Source: Streptomyces himalayensis subsp. himalayensis (GTDB lineage Bacteria; Actinomycetota; Actinomycetes; Streptomycetales; Streptomycetaceae). From it: DNA of 64,000 bases. The notes beneath the pieces are model-generated. The model was not told where the DNA came from, did not search any database, and was given only the letters and a program-made list of their open reading frames with translations. Positions 1-8,466 of the stretch are shown one piece after another. Made by a program: the position numbers and the translations under genes. Location of the stretch: the NCBI RefSeq assembly GCF_013778455.1, contig NZ_JACEHE010000003.1, positions 248,001-312,000 on the forward strand, written 5' to 3'. Positions within the stretch are counted from its first letter, which is position 1. Every line of letters starts with the position of its first letter.

Positions 1-1
1 C

Positions 2-934
2 GACCTCGTCGACGACGCCCGCGCCGCCGGCGTCCCCCTGCTGCCCGAACCGGACGAACTCGACCCGGAATGCTCCTGCCCCGACTGGGGCTACCCCTGC
101 AAACACGCCGCCGCCCTGTGCTACTCCACCGCCGCCCATCTCGACGACGACCCCTTCTGGCTCTTCACCCTCCGCGGCCGCACCAAGGAAGCGGTCCTCG
201 GCGCGCTGCGCACCCGCCGTCAGGCCCGCACCAACACCGCACCACAAACCGCCGACATGCCCCCCGGCCAGGGCGTGCCCGCCCGCGACGCGTTCGCCTC
301 CTTCAGCGACGTTTTCACCCCGCCCGCCACCGAGACGGCCGAGGGCGCGCCCGGCGAACCCGAGGCGGCCCCTCACCCCCTCACCACCGCGCCTCCGCCC
401 GGCGCCCCCTTCACCCTCGACGATCTCGAAGCACTCACCCATGACACCGCTCAGCGCGCCCGCCGCCTCGCCGCCGGGCACACCGCCTCGCTCACCTGCA
501 CCCCGCTCGAGGACGCCGTACGCCTCGCCGCGACCGGCATCAGCGAGGACTGGTTCCACCAGCTCACACGCGCCACCGGCCTGCCCCCTCTCGACTTCGC
601 ACGCCTGGTCCGTGCCCTGCGCCACGGCGGACCCGCCGGCGTCGCCGTCGCCCGGGGGCCCCTCACCCCCGACCCTGCCGCCATGGCCGCCGCCCGCACC
701 GCCCTCGCTGACCCCGACAACGCGGACGACACCGTCGGCACGGTGCGGCTGCGCGCCTGGCGCAACCGCCTCACCGCCGACGACGAGGGCGTCCAGATCC
801 GCCTCGGCCCCGACAACCGCTGGCACCCCTACACCCAGGAAGACCGCGGCGCCGAATGGTGGCCCTGCGCCCCCGCCACCGCCGACCCCGTCGCCGCCCT
901 CCTCGCAGCCCGCACCGCCACCGCGCCGCGCTGA
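2..934 (+). CDS. SWIM zinc-finger protein, 5' end outside window
   Basis: The reading frame is open from the first bases, so only the C-terminal 310 residues are present. A SWIM zinc finger (CxC-x6-CxH, CSCPDWGYPCKH) lies near residues 24-35 of the visible part, followed by an Ala/Pro-rich linker and a conserved C-terminal region. SWIM domains bind zinc and are thought to contact DNA or protein. In Streptomyces such genes commonly sit beside a SNF2-type helicase, which would lie left of the window. The overlapping frames with long ORFs here are GC-driven shadows. The family assignment is firm; the cellular role is inferred only. Confidence 0.85.
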   Translation, partial: DLVDDARAAGVPLLPEPDELDPECSCPDWGYPCKHAAALCYSTAAHLDDDPFWLFTLRGRTKEAVLGALRTRRQARTNTAPQTADMPPGQGVPARDAFASFSDVFTPPATETAEGAPGEPEAAPHPLTTAPPPGAPFTLDDLEALTHDTAQRARRLAAGHTASLTCTPLEDAVRLAATGISEDWFHQLTRATGLPPLDFARLVRALRHGGPAGVAVARGPLTPDPAAMAAARTALADPDNADDTVGTVRLRAWRNRLTADDEGVQIRLGPDNRWHPYTQEDRGAEWWPCAPATADPVAALLAARTATAPR

Positions 935-989
935 CACAACCACAGACTCCCGCCTCAGTTCGCCAACCGATCCGCATGAGCTGGGTGAC

Positions 990-1180
990 CGTGGCCTTGG
1001 AGCAGTGCTTCCGAGCGGCGATCCGCTTGACAACGTGCCGCTGCTTGCGCGGCACGTCCGCGTCGGCCCGCAACCAAGCATCAACGGGCTTCTTGTACGG
1101 CTTCATGCACGGCGAGACCCGCACCCGGCGTCGCGGCGTCGGCACCGGGGAGGCCAACGCCTCACACAGCAGCCTCACGA
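990..1180 (-). pseudogene. Transposase graveyard: IS21 IstA fragment joined to ISL3-like fragment
   Basis: Read on the minus strand, this gap encodes a piece that resembles the N-terminal part of an IS21-family IstA transposase (REALASPVPTPRR-like stretch, then WLRADADVPRKQRH, about 50 residues). It runs directly into a stretch (ATVTQLMRIGWRT) that resembles the helix-turn-helix of ISL3-family transposases. Neither has a start, a catalytic domain or terminal inverted repeats. I infer leftovers of two insertion sequences fused by deletion. The IS21 part is the stronger of the two calls; the ISL3 part rests on a short match. Confidence 0.5.
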
Positions 1181-1227
1181 GCCCCACCATGCCGCGGTCT
1201 CAACCTCCATGGTGAGGCCGGGCTCCG

Positions 1228-1626
1228 TCACCCCCTTCGCAGATTCCTGACGGTGCACCGCAGCCCCGGTGCTCCTGCGAACTTCCCGTCCACCGTGATC
1301 AGGTCCGCTCGCAGGGACTCAGCCAACGCCACATACGCGGCGTCGTACGGCCACATGTTGTGCCGCAGTTCCCAGATACGCGGGAGCAGCGGCACATGAT
1401 CGTAGCGCCGCAGGTTCATGCGGCCGAGCAGGTTCAGGGCCCGCAGCCCTTCGTCCTCGGGAAGCTTCTTGCCGCGCACCAGGCCACGCAGCGTCGAAGC
1501 GCACTCCAGGTCGACGGCATGGGGCGCGGCCAGGCGTTCCCCGGCCACCGCAGTCCGCACCTGGTCGGCGACGGGGTCCGAACCAACCAGGAACTCCACG
1601 AGGGCGGAGGTATCCAGAACGATCAC
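1228..1626 (-). CDS. vapC: VapC-family PIN-domain toxin
   Basis: A 132-residue single PIN domain, the normal VapC size. Acidic metal-binding residues are visible: D5 in VLDTSALVE, E41 in DLECAS, and the later pair in PYDAAYVAL and LITVDGKF. These form the Mg-dependent ribonuclease site of the family, which typically cleaves tRNA or rRNA. The start ATG overlaps the stop of the upstream antitoxin gene by 4 bp (ATGA), so the two are translationally coupled. The gene lies between a transposase relic and an integrase, in a region with signs of transfer. Confidence 0.88.
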   Translation of the reverse strand: MIVLDTSALVEFLVGSDPVADQVRTAVAGERLAAPHAVDLECASTLRGLVRGKKLPEDEGLRALNLLGRMNLRRYDHVPLLPRIWELRHNMWPYDAAYVALAESLRADLITVDGKFAGAPGLRCTVRNLRRG

Positions 1627-1859
1627 GCGCGCGCCTCACGCATCTCGGCGATGGCGTCCGCGACGTCGTCAGCCGTAACCGTCCCCCGCGAGGCGATGCT
1701 GCGCGCCTCCTGAGCGGCCTCCTCGGCGGTGAGCGCGGCCGCCTCGCTGTCGAGCAACTGCCGGACATACGCCTGCAGGGACTGCCCGGCCCGGGCCGCA
1801 CGAACCCGGAGGGTCGTCAAGGTGTCTTCGGACACCTCGCGTACATGAATGGTAGCCAT
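1623..1859 (-). CDS. vapB: VapB/FitA-type ribbon-helix-helix antitoxin
   Basis: A 78-residue protein that begins with the ribbon-helix-helix pattern of FitA/VapB antitoxins (MATIHVREVSEDTLTTLRVR). It continues with an acidic, Ala-rich C-terminus that would bind and neutralise the toxin. It is the first gene of a two-gene operon with a 4-bp overlap to vapC. It should repress its own promoter through the short direct repeats just upstream. No Shine-Dalgarno sequence is visible before the ATG, and a -10-like TAAAAT lies about 6 nt upstream, so the mRNA may be leaderless. Confidence 0.82.
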   Translation of the reverse strand: MATIHVREVSEDTLTTLRVRAARAGQSLQAYVRQLLDSEAAALTAEEAAQEARSIASRGTVTADDVADAIAEMREARA

Positions 1860-1890
1860 GCAAGCATTTTAGTCCCATAGCAAGCAATTC
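1860..1890 (-). promoter_or_regulatory. vapBC promoter with paired GCAAGCA repeats
   Basis: Two exact GCAAGCA copies (1860-1866 and 1880-1886) are spaced 20 bp apart, about two helical turns. A TAAAAT -10-like hexamer (minus strand, about 1868-1873) lies between them. Repeats of this kind next to a ribbon-helix-helix gene fit an autoregulatory operator. The function is inferred. Confidence 0.45.
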
Positions 1891-2053
1891 GCCACCTACT
1901 GCTGTACCAGGGTTGGCGCGAGGCGCCACCAACGCACTTGTCGCGCTCACACGGGAAACGCGTTGGTCACCGCGGATGTGACAGGCTTGGTGGTCGCGTG
2001 TGGTCGCAGGCTGGAGATGTCGGCACTTCCTCCGCCTCCTGGAGGCGATTCTC

Positions 2054-3454
2054 ATGCGTACCGCCGTCGGCCGCGGCCGTGTCTATCGCCGGTGTGGCTG
2101 CCGCGACACTCAGCGCCACCAGCTCGGCGCTCGCTGTTCTCACCTGCTCACCGACAGCGAGCACGGAACCTGGACCTTCGCCGTCGACATGCCCGCTCTC
2201 GACCATCGTCGGACGACCGTCCGCAGGGGCGGCTTCGACAGCCTCGAGGCCGCCGAGGCCGCGCTCCGTCGATTCCTGGAGTGTGAGGCCGACGGGTTCA
2301 ACGGCGACCCCAACCAGACCGTGGCCGACTATCTGACCGTCTGGCTGGCCGCCAAGGCCCTGGTGCTGAAGCCGACCACGATGGCCCGCTATCGCGACTA
2401 CGTCCGCAACGACCTCATCCCGGCGTTCGGCATTCTCAAGCTCGACGAGCTCGGACACCGGCACATCGCCGCCTTCGCCACCGGCCAGCTTGCTGTCGGC
2501 CGTGGACGGACCACCCTCTACCGGTGCCTGGCCACCCTCTCCAGCGCGCTCGGCGACGCCGTCCGCCAGCACCGCCTTCCGCGCAACCCGGCCAGCCCAC
2601 CCGCCCTGCGCCGACCGCCGTCGCCGGAACGGCGGATCTGGACCGCGGAGGAGGCTGCCCGCTTTCTCGCCCACTGCCACCAGGCCGATCCCGAGATGGC
2701 CGACCTGTTCGAGTTCCTCATCGGTACCGGCATGCGCAAGGGCGAAGCCCTTGGCCTCCACTGGAACGACGTGAACCTGCGAGACGGCATCCTCTACGTG
2801 CGCTCCACACTCTCCGCCGTCGACAACAACCGGCTGGTCATCACCACACCCAAGACCCGATCGAGCCGCGGCTGGGTGGCTATCTCAGCGCGCGTCGCCG
2901 CCGCCCTCCGGCACCGGGCACGATCAGCACCTCAAACCCACAGCGACCCCAGCGATCCGTTCGCCGGGCTGGTCTTCTGCTGGCCCGACGGCCACCCGCT
3001 CGGACCGCACCTCGTGCTCGACCGGCTCCACCGGCTCTCCGAGGAAGCCGGCGTCCCGCGGATCACCGTGCACGACCTGCGGCACCTGGCCGCCACGATC
3101 ACCATCACCGCGGGCGTGCCTCTGACCGTGGTCTCCAAGACGCTGCGGCACTCCACCCTGTCGACCACCGCGAACCTCTACAGCCACCTCACCCAGCAGG
3201 CCGCCCGCGAAGCCGTCGACACCATCGACCACACCCTCACCGGAGCCGAGACGACCAGCAGTCGGACGGACCGGTCGGCGTGGCTGCGACCACCACGCGA
3301 CCACATCCGTCGCCTCCACGAGGCCGTCCGCCGTCTCCGCTCCCCCGCCCCGCCCGCCTTCAGCGCCGCCGCGAACCAGCCCCAACCTTGGCCTGCGACC
3401 ACACTGCGACCACCACACCCCGGGACGCACGAAAGGCCGCCTTCCCATTTCTGA
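2054..3454 (+). CDS. Tyrosine site-specific integrase
   Basis: A 466-residue tyrosine recombinase. The N-terminal half carries a SAM-like/core-binding domain (PTTMARYRDYV near residue 105). The C-terminal half is the catalytic domain, with Arg in GTGMRKGEALGL, the HxxR motif in HDLRH, a His in LRHSTLS and the nucleophile Tyr in ANLYSHL. The ATG at 2054 is chosen over one 18 codons upstream because GGAGG at 2041-2045 gives proper spacing. The gene ends 31 bp from the 3' end of tRNA-Pro, the usual place for an actinomycete integrative element (pSAM2-like elements use tRNA genes). No excisionase, replication or transfer gene is seen next to it. Confidence 0.9.
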   Translation: MRTAVGRGRVYRRCGCRDTQRHQLGARCSHLLTDSEHGTWTFAVDMPALDHRRTTVRRGGFDSLEAAEAALRRFLECEADGFNGDPNQTVADYLTVWLAAKALVLKPTTMARYRDYVRNDLIPAFGILKLDELGHRHIAAFATGQLAVGRGRTTLYRCLATLSSALGDAVRQHRLPRNPASPPALRRPPSPERRIWTAEEAARFLAHCHQADPEMADLFEFLIGTGMRKGEALGLHWNDVNLRDGILYVRSTLSAVDNNRLVITTPKTRSSRGWVAISARVAAALRHRARSAPQTHSDPSDPFAGLVFCWPDGHPLGPHLVLDRLHRLSEEAGVPRITVHDLRHLAATITITAGVPLTVVSKTLRHSTLSTTANLYSHLTQQAAREAVDTIDHTLTGAETTSSRTDRSAWLRPPRDHIRRLHEAVRRLRSPAPPAFSAAANQPQPWPATTLRPPHPGTHERPPSHF

Positions 3455-3485
3455 AAAGGCGACCTCCGACCTGCGAAAAGCAAAG

Positions 3486-3559
<74 letters not shown>

Positions 3560-3604
3560 GTGCGCTTCCCCACGGGTGTTCCGCGTGATCGCGCAGACAG
3601 AACA

Positions 3605-3994
3605 TTACCTCACGTCAGAGGGTGCTTCGAAGTCAGTACGCGGAGGGTGGCGATCTGCGGCCGGCGAGCGTGAGGGAACGGGAAGCCGATGCTGTCGGCC
3701 CTCCGAGGCGAAGACATCAACTACGGCTTCGTATCGCAGCGGATCCTCCGTGAAGCCGGCGCCCAGTCCCCACAGGCGGTAGTCGATGCACCGCACCACG
3801 GTCCAAGCGTGCGCGACGTCGGGATCCAGCTCGGCGGCGACAAGGGCGTGGAAGTGGAAGCGGAGGTCTGCTCGCCCGTCCATCTCATCGAGCCGGGTCC
3901 ACAGCAGCTGAGCGACCGCGGACGGCGCCGCGGCCGTTCCAGGGTCGGGGCAGGCAGGCAGCGGTGGGGCGCGCGAGAATCTCCGTATGAGCAC
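3605..3994 (-). CDS. Hypothetical protein, start uncertain
   Basis: A frame of up to 129 codons with consistently G/C third positions and a conserved-looking core (residues about 34-105, rich in aromatic and acidic residues, for example RFHFHALVAAELDP and CIDYRLWGLG). I do not recognise the family, and no membrane segment or signal peptide is seen. The GTG at 3994 would overlap the divergent DUF309 start by 8 bp, so an internal start (Met38, about 3883) is equally possible. The position directly beside tRNA-Pro leaves open whether it belongs to the host or to an integrated element. Confidence 0.5.
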   Translation of the reverse strand: MLIRRFSRAPPLPACPDPGTAAAPSAVAQLLWTRLDEMDGRADLRFHFHALVAAELDPDVAHAWTVVRCIDYRLWGLGAGFTEDPLRYEAVVDVFASEGRQHRLPVPSRSPAADRHPPRTDFEAPSDVR

Positions 3995-4526
3995 AGCACC
4001 TCAGGCCGACGCGGGCGGTGGACGAGACCGCGACACGGAGGGCCGCGCACGCAACGCGCGGCCGCGGGACGGTCTTGGACGGCCGTTGCCGTACGGGACG
4101 GAGGGGGTCGCCCGGCAACCGGAAGGAGTGACGCGCACTCCCGGCGAGACGGTCGCCGAGGCACAGTCACTGCTGGACGCGGGCAAACCGTTCCACGCCC
4201 ACGAGGTGTTCGAGGACGCCTGGAAGTCGGGGCCCGCGGAGGAGCGCGCGCTGTGGCGAGGGCTGGCGCAGCTCGCCGTGGGGCTCACGCATGCGGCACG
4301 CGGTAACGCGACGGGCGGGGCGCGGCTGCTGCGGCGCGGCGCGGCCGGCATCGAGGAGTGGCGCTCGGCCGCGGGGCAGGACGAGCCGTACGGGATTGGC
4401 GTGCTGGGACTCTGCAGGTGGGCGCGGGAGTTGGCGGACGCGGTGGAGCGGGACGGGGTGGCCGTCGATGCCGGGGTGTGGGCCCCGCGGCTGCGTGGGG
4501 CTGGGGGTACGGCGGACCGTGCGTGA
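3987..4526 (+). CDS. DUF309 family protein
   Basis: A 179-residue protein. Residues about 55-125 show the DUF309 pattern: FHAHEVFEDAWK followed by a helix with LWRGLAQLAVGLTHAARGN and LLRRG. The family is all-helical and of unknown biochemical role. The first 45 residues are low-complexity, charged and Gly/Arg-rich. A GTG at 4128 just before the conserved region is an alternative start. The stop lies inside the first unit of a 25-bp tandem repeat. Confidence 0.8.
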   Translation: MSTAPQADAGGGRDRDTEGRARNARPRDGLGRPLPYGTEGVARQPEGVTRTPGETVAEAQSLLDAGKPFHAHEVFEDAWKSGPAEERALWRGLAQLAVGLTHAARGNATGGARLLRRGAAGIEEWRSAAGQDEPYGIGVLGLCRWARELADAVERDGVAVDAGVWAPRLRGAGGTADRA

Positions 4527-4622
4527 CCGTGAGGTCGCGGGCTCCGCGTGACCGTCAGGTGGCGGGCTCCGCGTGACCGTCAGGTGGCGGGCTCCGCGTG
4601 ACCACGAGATCGAGGGATCCGC
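4523..4622 (+). repeat. 25-bp tandem repeat, four units
   Basis: Four head-to-tail 25-bp units begin at 4523, 4548, 4573 and 4598. Units 2 and 3 are identical, unit 1 differs at two positions and unit 4 is more diverged. The array starts inside the DUF309 stop region and fills the gap towards cobF. It has no spacers, so it is not a CRISPR. Confidence 0.9.
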
Positions 4623-4747
4623 GACACAGGGACATGCGGCGCATCCCGAAGGCCGCAGAGCCCCGCGGGCCCCGCCGGCCTGCGGCTGCCAGTAGTCGTA
4701 GCCCGGCCGGTGCGTCGGTTGTCAGTGGCGTGGGGCAGACTCGGGGC

Positions 4748-5530
4748 GTGCGAAAGATTCATGTCATCGGCATCGGTGCGGGCGATCCCGAACAGTTGAC
4801 CTTGCAGGCGGTCAAGGCCCTGAGGAGCACGGATGTGTTCTTCATCCTGGACAAGGGCGAGGAGAAGTCGGACCTCGTCCAGCTTCGCCGTGACATTCTC
4901 GACGCCCACATACCGGACGGTGCGTACCGCCTGGTCGAGGCGCGTGATCCGGACCGCGACCGGGCCGCCGGCGGCTCGGCCTACTCCCCCGCCGTCGGGG
5001 ACTGGCGCAGCCGCCGCGCCGACATCTATGAGGATCTGATCACCCGCGAGCTGGGCGCGGAGGAGAGCGGTGCCTTCCTCGTGTGGGGCGATCCCGCCCT
5101 CTACGACAGCACGCTGGGCATCCTCGAGGAGATCCTGGAGCGCGGCGCGGTGACCTTCACGTACGACGTCGTGCCGGGCATCAGCAGTGTCTCGGCGCTG
5201 GCCGCCAGGCACCGGACCGGGCTCAACAGGGTCGCCCGGCCGGTGCAGATCACCACGGGCCGCAGGCTGGCGGAGGGCTTCCCCGAGGGCGTCGACGACG
5301 TGGTGGTGATGCTGGACGCCCACCAGGTGTTCCGGCAGTACGCGGACGCGGACGACGACATGGACATCTACTGGGGCGCCTACATCGGTACGCCTGACGA
5401 GATCCTCATATCCGGCCCGCTCGCCGAGGCGGCGCCGCGCATCACGAGCGCCCGCGCGGAGGCCCGGGCGCGCAAGGGCTGGATCATGGACACGTATCTG
5501 CTCCGCAGGCGCCTACGGGATGAGCGGTAA
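4748..5530 (+). CDS. cobF: Precorrin-6A synthase (deacetylating), CobF
   Basis: A 260-residue tetrapyrrole methylase. In the aerobic cobalamin pathway CobF methylates C-1 of precorrin-5 using S-adenosylmethionine and releases acetate. Family features are the N-terminal IHVIGIGAGDPEQLTLQA, a mid-domain LVWGDPALYDSTL and the VVPGISSVSALAAR loop. GTG 4748 starts exactly at the family N-terminus; an open extension upstream to 4598 runs through the tandem repeat and lacks homology. It is convergent with cobK, so two steps of the same pathway sit together on opposite strands. Confidence 0.93.
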   Translation: MRKIHVIGIGAGDPEQLTLQAVKALRSTDVFFILDKGEEKSDLVQLRRDILDAHIPDGAYRLVEARDPDRDRAAGGSAYSPAVGDWRSRRADIYEDLITRELGAEESGAFLVWGDPALYDSTLGILEEILERGAVTFTYDVVPGISSVSALAARHRTGLNRVARPVQITTGRRLAEGFPEGVDDVVVMLDAHQVFRQYADADDDMDIYWGAYIGTPDEILISGPLAEAAPRITSARAEARARKGWIMDTYLLRRRLRDER

Positions 5531-5566
5531 CTGGGTTACGGAGGAGGGTCCGACCGGGGCGCGGGG

Positions 5567-6307
5567 TCATCCCAGCCCGAGGTGGGATAGGGCCGTCGCG
5601 ACGTCCGGCACCACTGCCATCCCGTCCGGGGCGGGGGGTCGCCGGACGATGACGACAGGGACGGCGAGTGCGCGGGCGGCCGTGAGCTTGGGCGCCGTGG
5701 CCGCGCCGCCGCTGTCCTTGGTGACCAGGACATCGATGCGGTGGTCGCGCATCAGCGTTGCCTCGCCGTCCGTCGTGAACGGGCCGCGGGCGAGCACGAT
5801 CCGGGTGCGGCGTGGCAGGGGCGGCTCGGGCGCCTCCACCGAGCGTACGAGGAACTCATGGTCGTCCAGATGCGCGAAGGCCGCCAGGCCCAGGCGCCCG
5901 GTCGTCAGGAAGACGCGTCGGCCGAGGTCCGGGAGCAGCGCCGCGGCTTCGGCGAGCGTCGCTGCCGCGTGCCAGCAGTCGCCCGGGCCTGCCTCCCAGC
6001 CCGGTCGGCGCAGCAGGACGGCGTGTACGCCGGTGGTGGTCGCGGCCCGCGCCGCATGGGCGCTGATGGTGGCTGCGAACGGGTGCGTGGCGTCGACGAT
6101 GGCGTCCACGTCATGCTCGCGCAGCCACGCCGCCATGCCCTCGGAGCCGCCGAATCCCCCGATGCGTACGTCCCCAGGAAGCGCTCCCGGCCGGGACACA
6201 CGCCCGGCCAGCGAGGTGGTCACCCGTACCCCTGGGCGCACCGCCAGCGCGGCAGCGAGCTCGCGGGCCTCGGTCGTGCCGCCGAGGACCAGGACGTGCG
6301 CAGACAT
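5567..6307 (-). CDS. cobK: Precorrin-6A reductase, CobK
   Basis: A 246-residue CobK/CbiJ-type reductase. It uses NADPH to reduce precorrin-6A to precorrin-6B. It begins with a nucleotide-binding HVLVLGGTTEARELA and contains the family signature DATHPFA and a late VTKDSGG. The ATG at 6307 matches the family N-terminus; the longer frame upstream is repeat sequence. It ends 36 bp from the end of the convergent cobF. Confidence 0.93.
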   Translation of the reverse strand: MSAHVLVLGGTTEARELAAALAVRPGVRVTTSLAGRVSRPGALPGDVRIGGFGGSEGMAAWLREHDVDAIVDATHPFAATISAHAARAATTTGVHAVLLRRPGWEAGPGDCWHAAATLAEAAALLPDLGRRVFLTTGRLGLAAFAHLDDHEFLVRSVEAPEPPLPRRTRIVLARGPFTTDGEATLMRDHRIDVLVTKDSGGAATAPKLTAARALAVPVVIVRRPPAPDGMAVVPDVATALSHLGLG

Positions 6308-6367
6308 GCCGTCGAGCGTACGGGGACGGCGGGGCGGCGCGGCACACGGGGCTGTGACGGGGCGCGG

Positions 6368-6522
6368 GCCCACCGGCACGCGAGCTCAGCCGACACGTGG
6401 GCTCAGTCGGCACGCGAGCCCAGCCGACACACAGGCCCGGACACCACGCGAGCCCAGACGCCACGCGAGCCCAGCCGGTACGCAGGCCCGGACTGGCACG
6501 CGAGCTCAGCCTCTCCGCTTGC
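6368..6522. repeat. Degenerate short tandem repeats
   Basis: The gap between cobK and the TauE gene consists of imperfect copies of a unit of about 18-21 bp built around CACGCGAGCCCAGCC. There are at least six recognisable copies. Nothing else is seen in this stretch. Confidence 0.7.
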
Positions 6523-7296
6523 TCACCGCAGCAGCAACTGCACCCCGCCCACCACGGTCGCCGCGATCACGAGTTGCTCGAACAGACGCTGGTTGATGCG
6601 GTCAGCGATGATCTTGCCGAGGTACGCGCCGGGGATGACGAACAACGCGAGGGCGGCGTCCAGCAGCAGCGTGTGTCCGTCGATCAGGCCGAGGCCGACG
6701 CTGAAGGGCACCTTCGAGGCGTTGACGATCAGGAAGAACCACGCCGACGTGCCCAGGAAACTCAGCTTCCGGAAGCCCGCCGAGAGGAGATACATCGACA
6801 TCACCGGGCCGCCGGCGTTGGCGACCATCGTGGTGAACCCGCCGAGCACACCGTACGAGCGGGCCTTGACGCGCCCTGCCTGCCTTCTCCCCTGCTCGTC
6901 CGGCGCCTCCTCGGTGGCCCGGCGCCTGCGCCACACCGTGACAGCCGCCATCAGCAGCAGGATCGCGCCGATCGACGTACGCACGGCACCGTCGCCCGCC
7001 CACATGAGGAACACCGTGCCGGCCAGCACCCCTGCGATGACGGCCGGGAACAGCCGCCACAGGGTCGGCCAGTGGGCGTGCCGCCGGTAGGTGAGCACGG
7101 CGAGCACGTCGCCGACCATGAGGAGCGGTAGGAGCACGCCGGTCGAACCACGGGCGGGCAGTACGGCCGCGAAGATGGCGAGGCTGACGGTGTTGGCACC
7201 GCTCACGGCGGTCTTGGAGAAGCCGACGAGCGCGGCTGCCGCCGCGAGAGCGGCGAACTCCCACGGGGTGATGTGCCAGAGTGTGATCGTGTCCAT
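6523..7296 (-). CDS. TauE/SafE-family membrane exporter
   Basis: A 257-residue polytopic membrane protein with about eight hydrophobic segments. It has the family pattern: an N-terminal helix with LVGFSKTAVSGANT and, in the second half, GGFTTMVANAGGPVMSMYLL. The family exports sulfite, organosulfonates or other small anions. The substrate here cannot be told. The ATG at 7296 is preferred because the 22 codons upstream are not hydrophobic and fall in the repeat-rich gap. It stands alone between two repeat tracts. Confidence 0.87.
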   Translation of the reverse strand: MDTITLWHITPWEFAALAAAAALVGFSKTAVSGANTVSLAIFAAVLPARGSTGVLLPLLMVGDVLAVLTYRRHAHWPTLWRLFPAVIAGVLAGTVFLMWAGDGAVRTSIGAILLLMAAVTVWRRRRATEEAPDEQGRRQAGRVKARSYGVLGGFTTMVANAGGPVMSMYLLSAGFRKLSFLGTSAWFFLIVNASKVPFSVGLGLIDGHTLLLDAALALFVIPGAYLGKIIADRINQRLFEQLVIAATVVGGVQLLLR

Positions 7297-7339
7297 GCGG
7301 GAACCGATGCTATGCACCGGCGATCCCGCCGCGTAAGGG

Positions 7340-7666
7340 GCGTCCCGCGTGATCACCACCACCGTGGGACCACGACCACCGCGGGGTCATCACCACCACG
7401 GGACCACGACCGCCGCGCGACGTCACCACCGCGAGACCGTCACCACCGCCTGATCACCGCCACCGCCCGACGACGGCTACTGCGCGATGCTCGCGGACTA
7501 CCGCGCGATGCCCGCGGACTACCGCGTGACGCCGCGGACTACCGCGTGACGCCCGTGGCTACCGCGAAATGCCCGCAGACTCGCATGATGCCCGTCATGC
7601 CCGTCGGCCACCCCGTGATGCCCGTGGACCCGCGCGGTACCCGTTGGCTACCGCATGCCGCCCGGC
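7340..7666. repeat. Repeat-filled intergenic region
   Basis: About 330 bp without a gene. The left half holds imperfect copies of a CACCACCGTGGGACCACGAC-like unit. The right half (about 7480-7600) holds copies of an ACTACCGCGTGATGCCCGCGG-like unit of about 20 bp. No promoter, terminator or RNA gene could be made out. Confidence 0.7.
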
Positions 7667-7667
7667 C

Positions 7668-8363
7668 TCAGCCCAGCGCCTTGAGCACCTCGGACGCGAG
7701 CGGCGCGGACGAGGCCGGGTTCTGGCCTGTGAACAGATTGCGGTCCACGATCACGAACGGCGCCCATGGCTCGCCCTCCTGGAAGTCGGCGCCCATCTCC
7801 ACGAGGCGGTCCTGCAGCAGCCACTTCGCCCTGTCCGCAAAGCCGCCCTGGGTCTCCTCGACGTTGGTGAAGGCGGTCAGCTGGTAGCCCGCGAAGGGTG
7901 AGGTGCCGTCCGGGTTCCTGGCCGCAAGCAGCGCGGAGGGGCCGTGGCAGACGACGGCGAGCGGCTTGCCCGACCGTAGTGCCCGGGTCAGCAGCGCGCC
8001 CGAGGCCGCGTCGGCGGACAGGTCCTCCATGGGGCCGTGGCCTCCTGGGACGTAGACGGCGTCGTACTCGTCCAGGTCGACGTCCTCGATGCTGACGGGA
8101 CCCTGCAGTTCGGTGAAGGACTCCAGGCCCTTGGCGATGCGCTCTGCGCCTTCCTGCCCGCCGTTGAACTCGGGGGCCAGGCTCGCCCGGTCGACGGTCG
8201 GCACGACGCCGCCGGGGGTGGCGACCGTGATCTCGTGGCCGGCGGCCTTGAAGGCCTCGTAGGGGACGACGGCCTCCTCGGCCCAGAAGCCGCTCGGGTG
8301 CTCGGTGCCGTTGGCCAGCGTCCAGTGGTCGGAGCCGGTGACCACGAAAAGGATCTTCGCCAT
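7668..8363 (-). CDS. DJ-1/PfpI family protein (Hsp31/glyoxalase III-like)
   Basis: A 231-residue class I glutamine-amidotransferase-like domain. The nucleophile elbow is VVCHGPSALL, with the conserved Glu in AEEAVVPYEAF near residue 30 and a GGHGPMED loop. This layout fits the Hsp31/HchA-like branch, whose members convert methylglyoxal to lactate or repair glycated targets. The ATG at 8363 is followed directly by the family start MAKILFVVTG. It is probably monocistronic. Confidence 0.85.
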   Translation of the reverse strand: MAKILFVVTGSDHWTLANGTEHPSGFWAEEAVVPYEAFKAAGHEITVATPGGVVPTVDRASLAPEFNGGQEGAERIAKGLESFTELQGPVSIEDVDLDEYDAVYVPGGHGPMEDLSADAASGALLTRALRSGKPLAVVCHGPSALLAARNPDGTSPFAGYQLTAFTNVEETQGGFADRAKWLLQDRLVEMGADFQEGEPWAPFVIVDRNLFTGQNPASSAPLASEVLKALG

Positions 8364-8466
8364 GAGTTCTGTTGCTCCCTGCGGTGCTGCGACGTGCCTG
8401 CTGCGTACGGTGGTCCCTACAGTGCTACCCGCGGATCGCCGGATCGATGACCCTGAGCGTGTCGCG

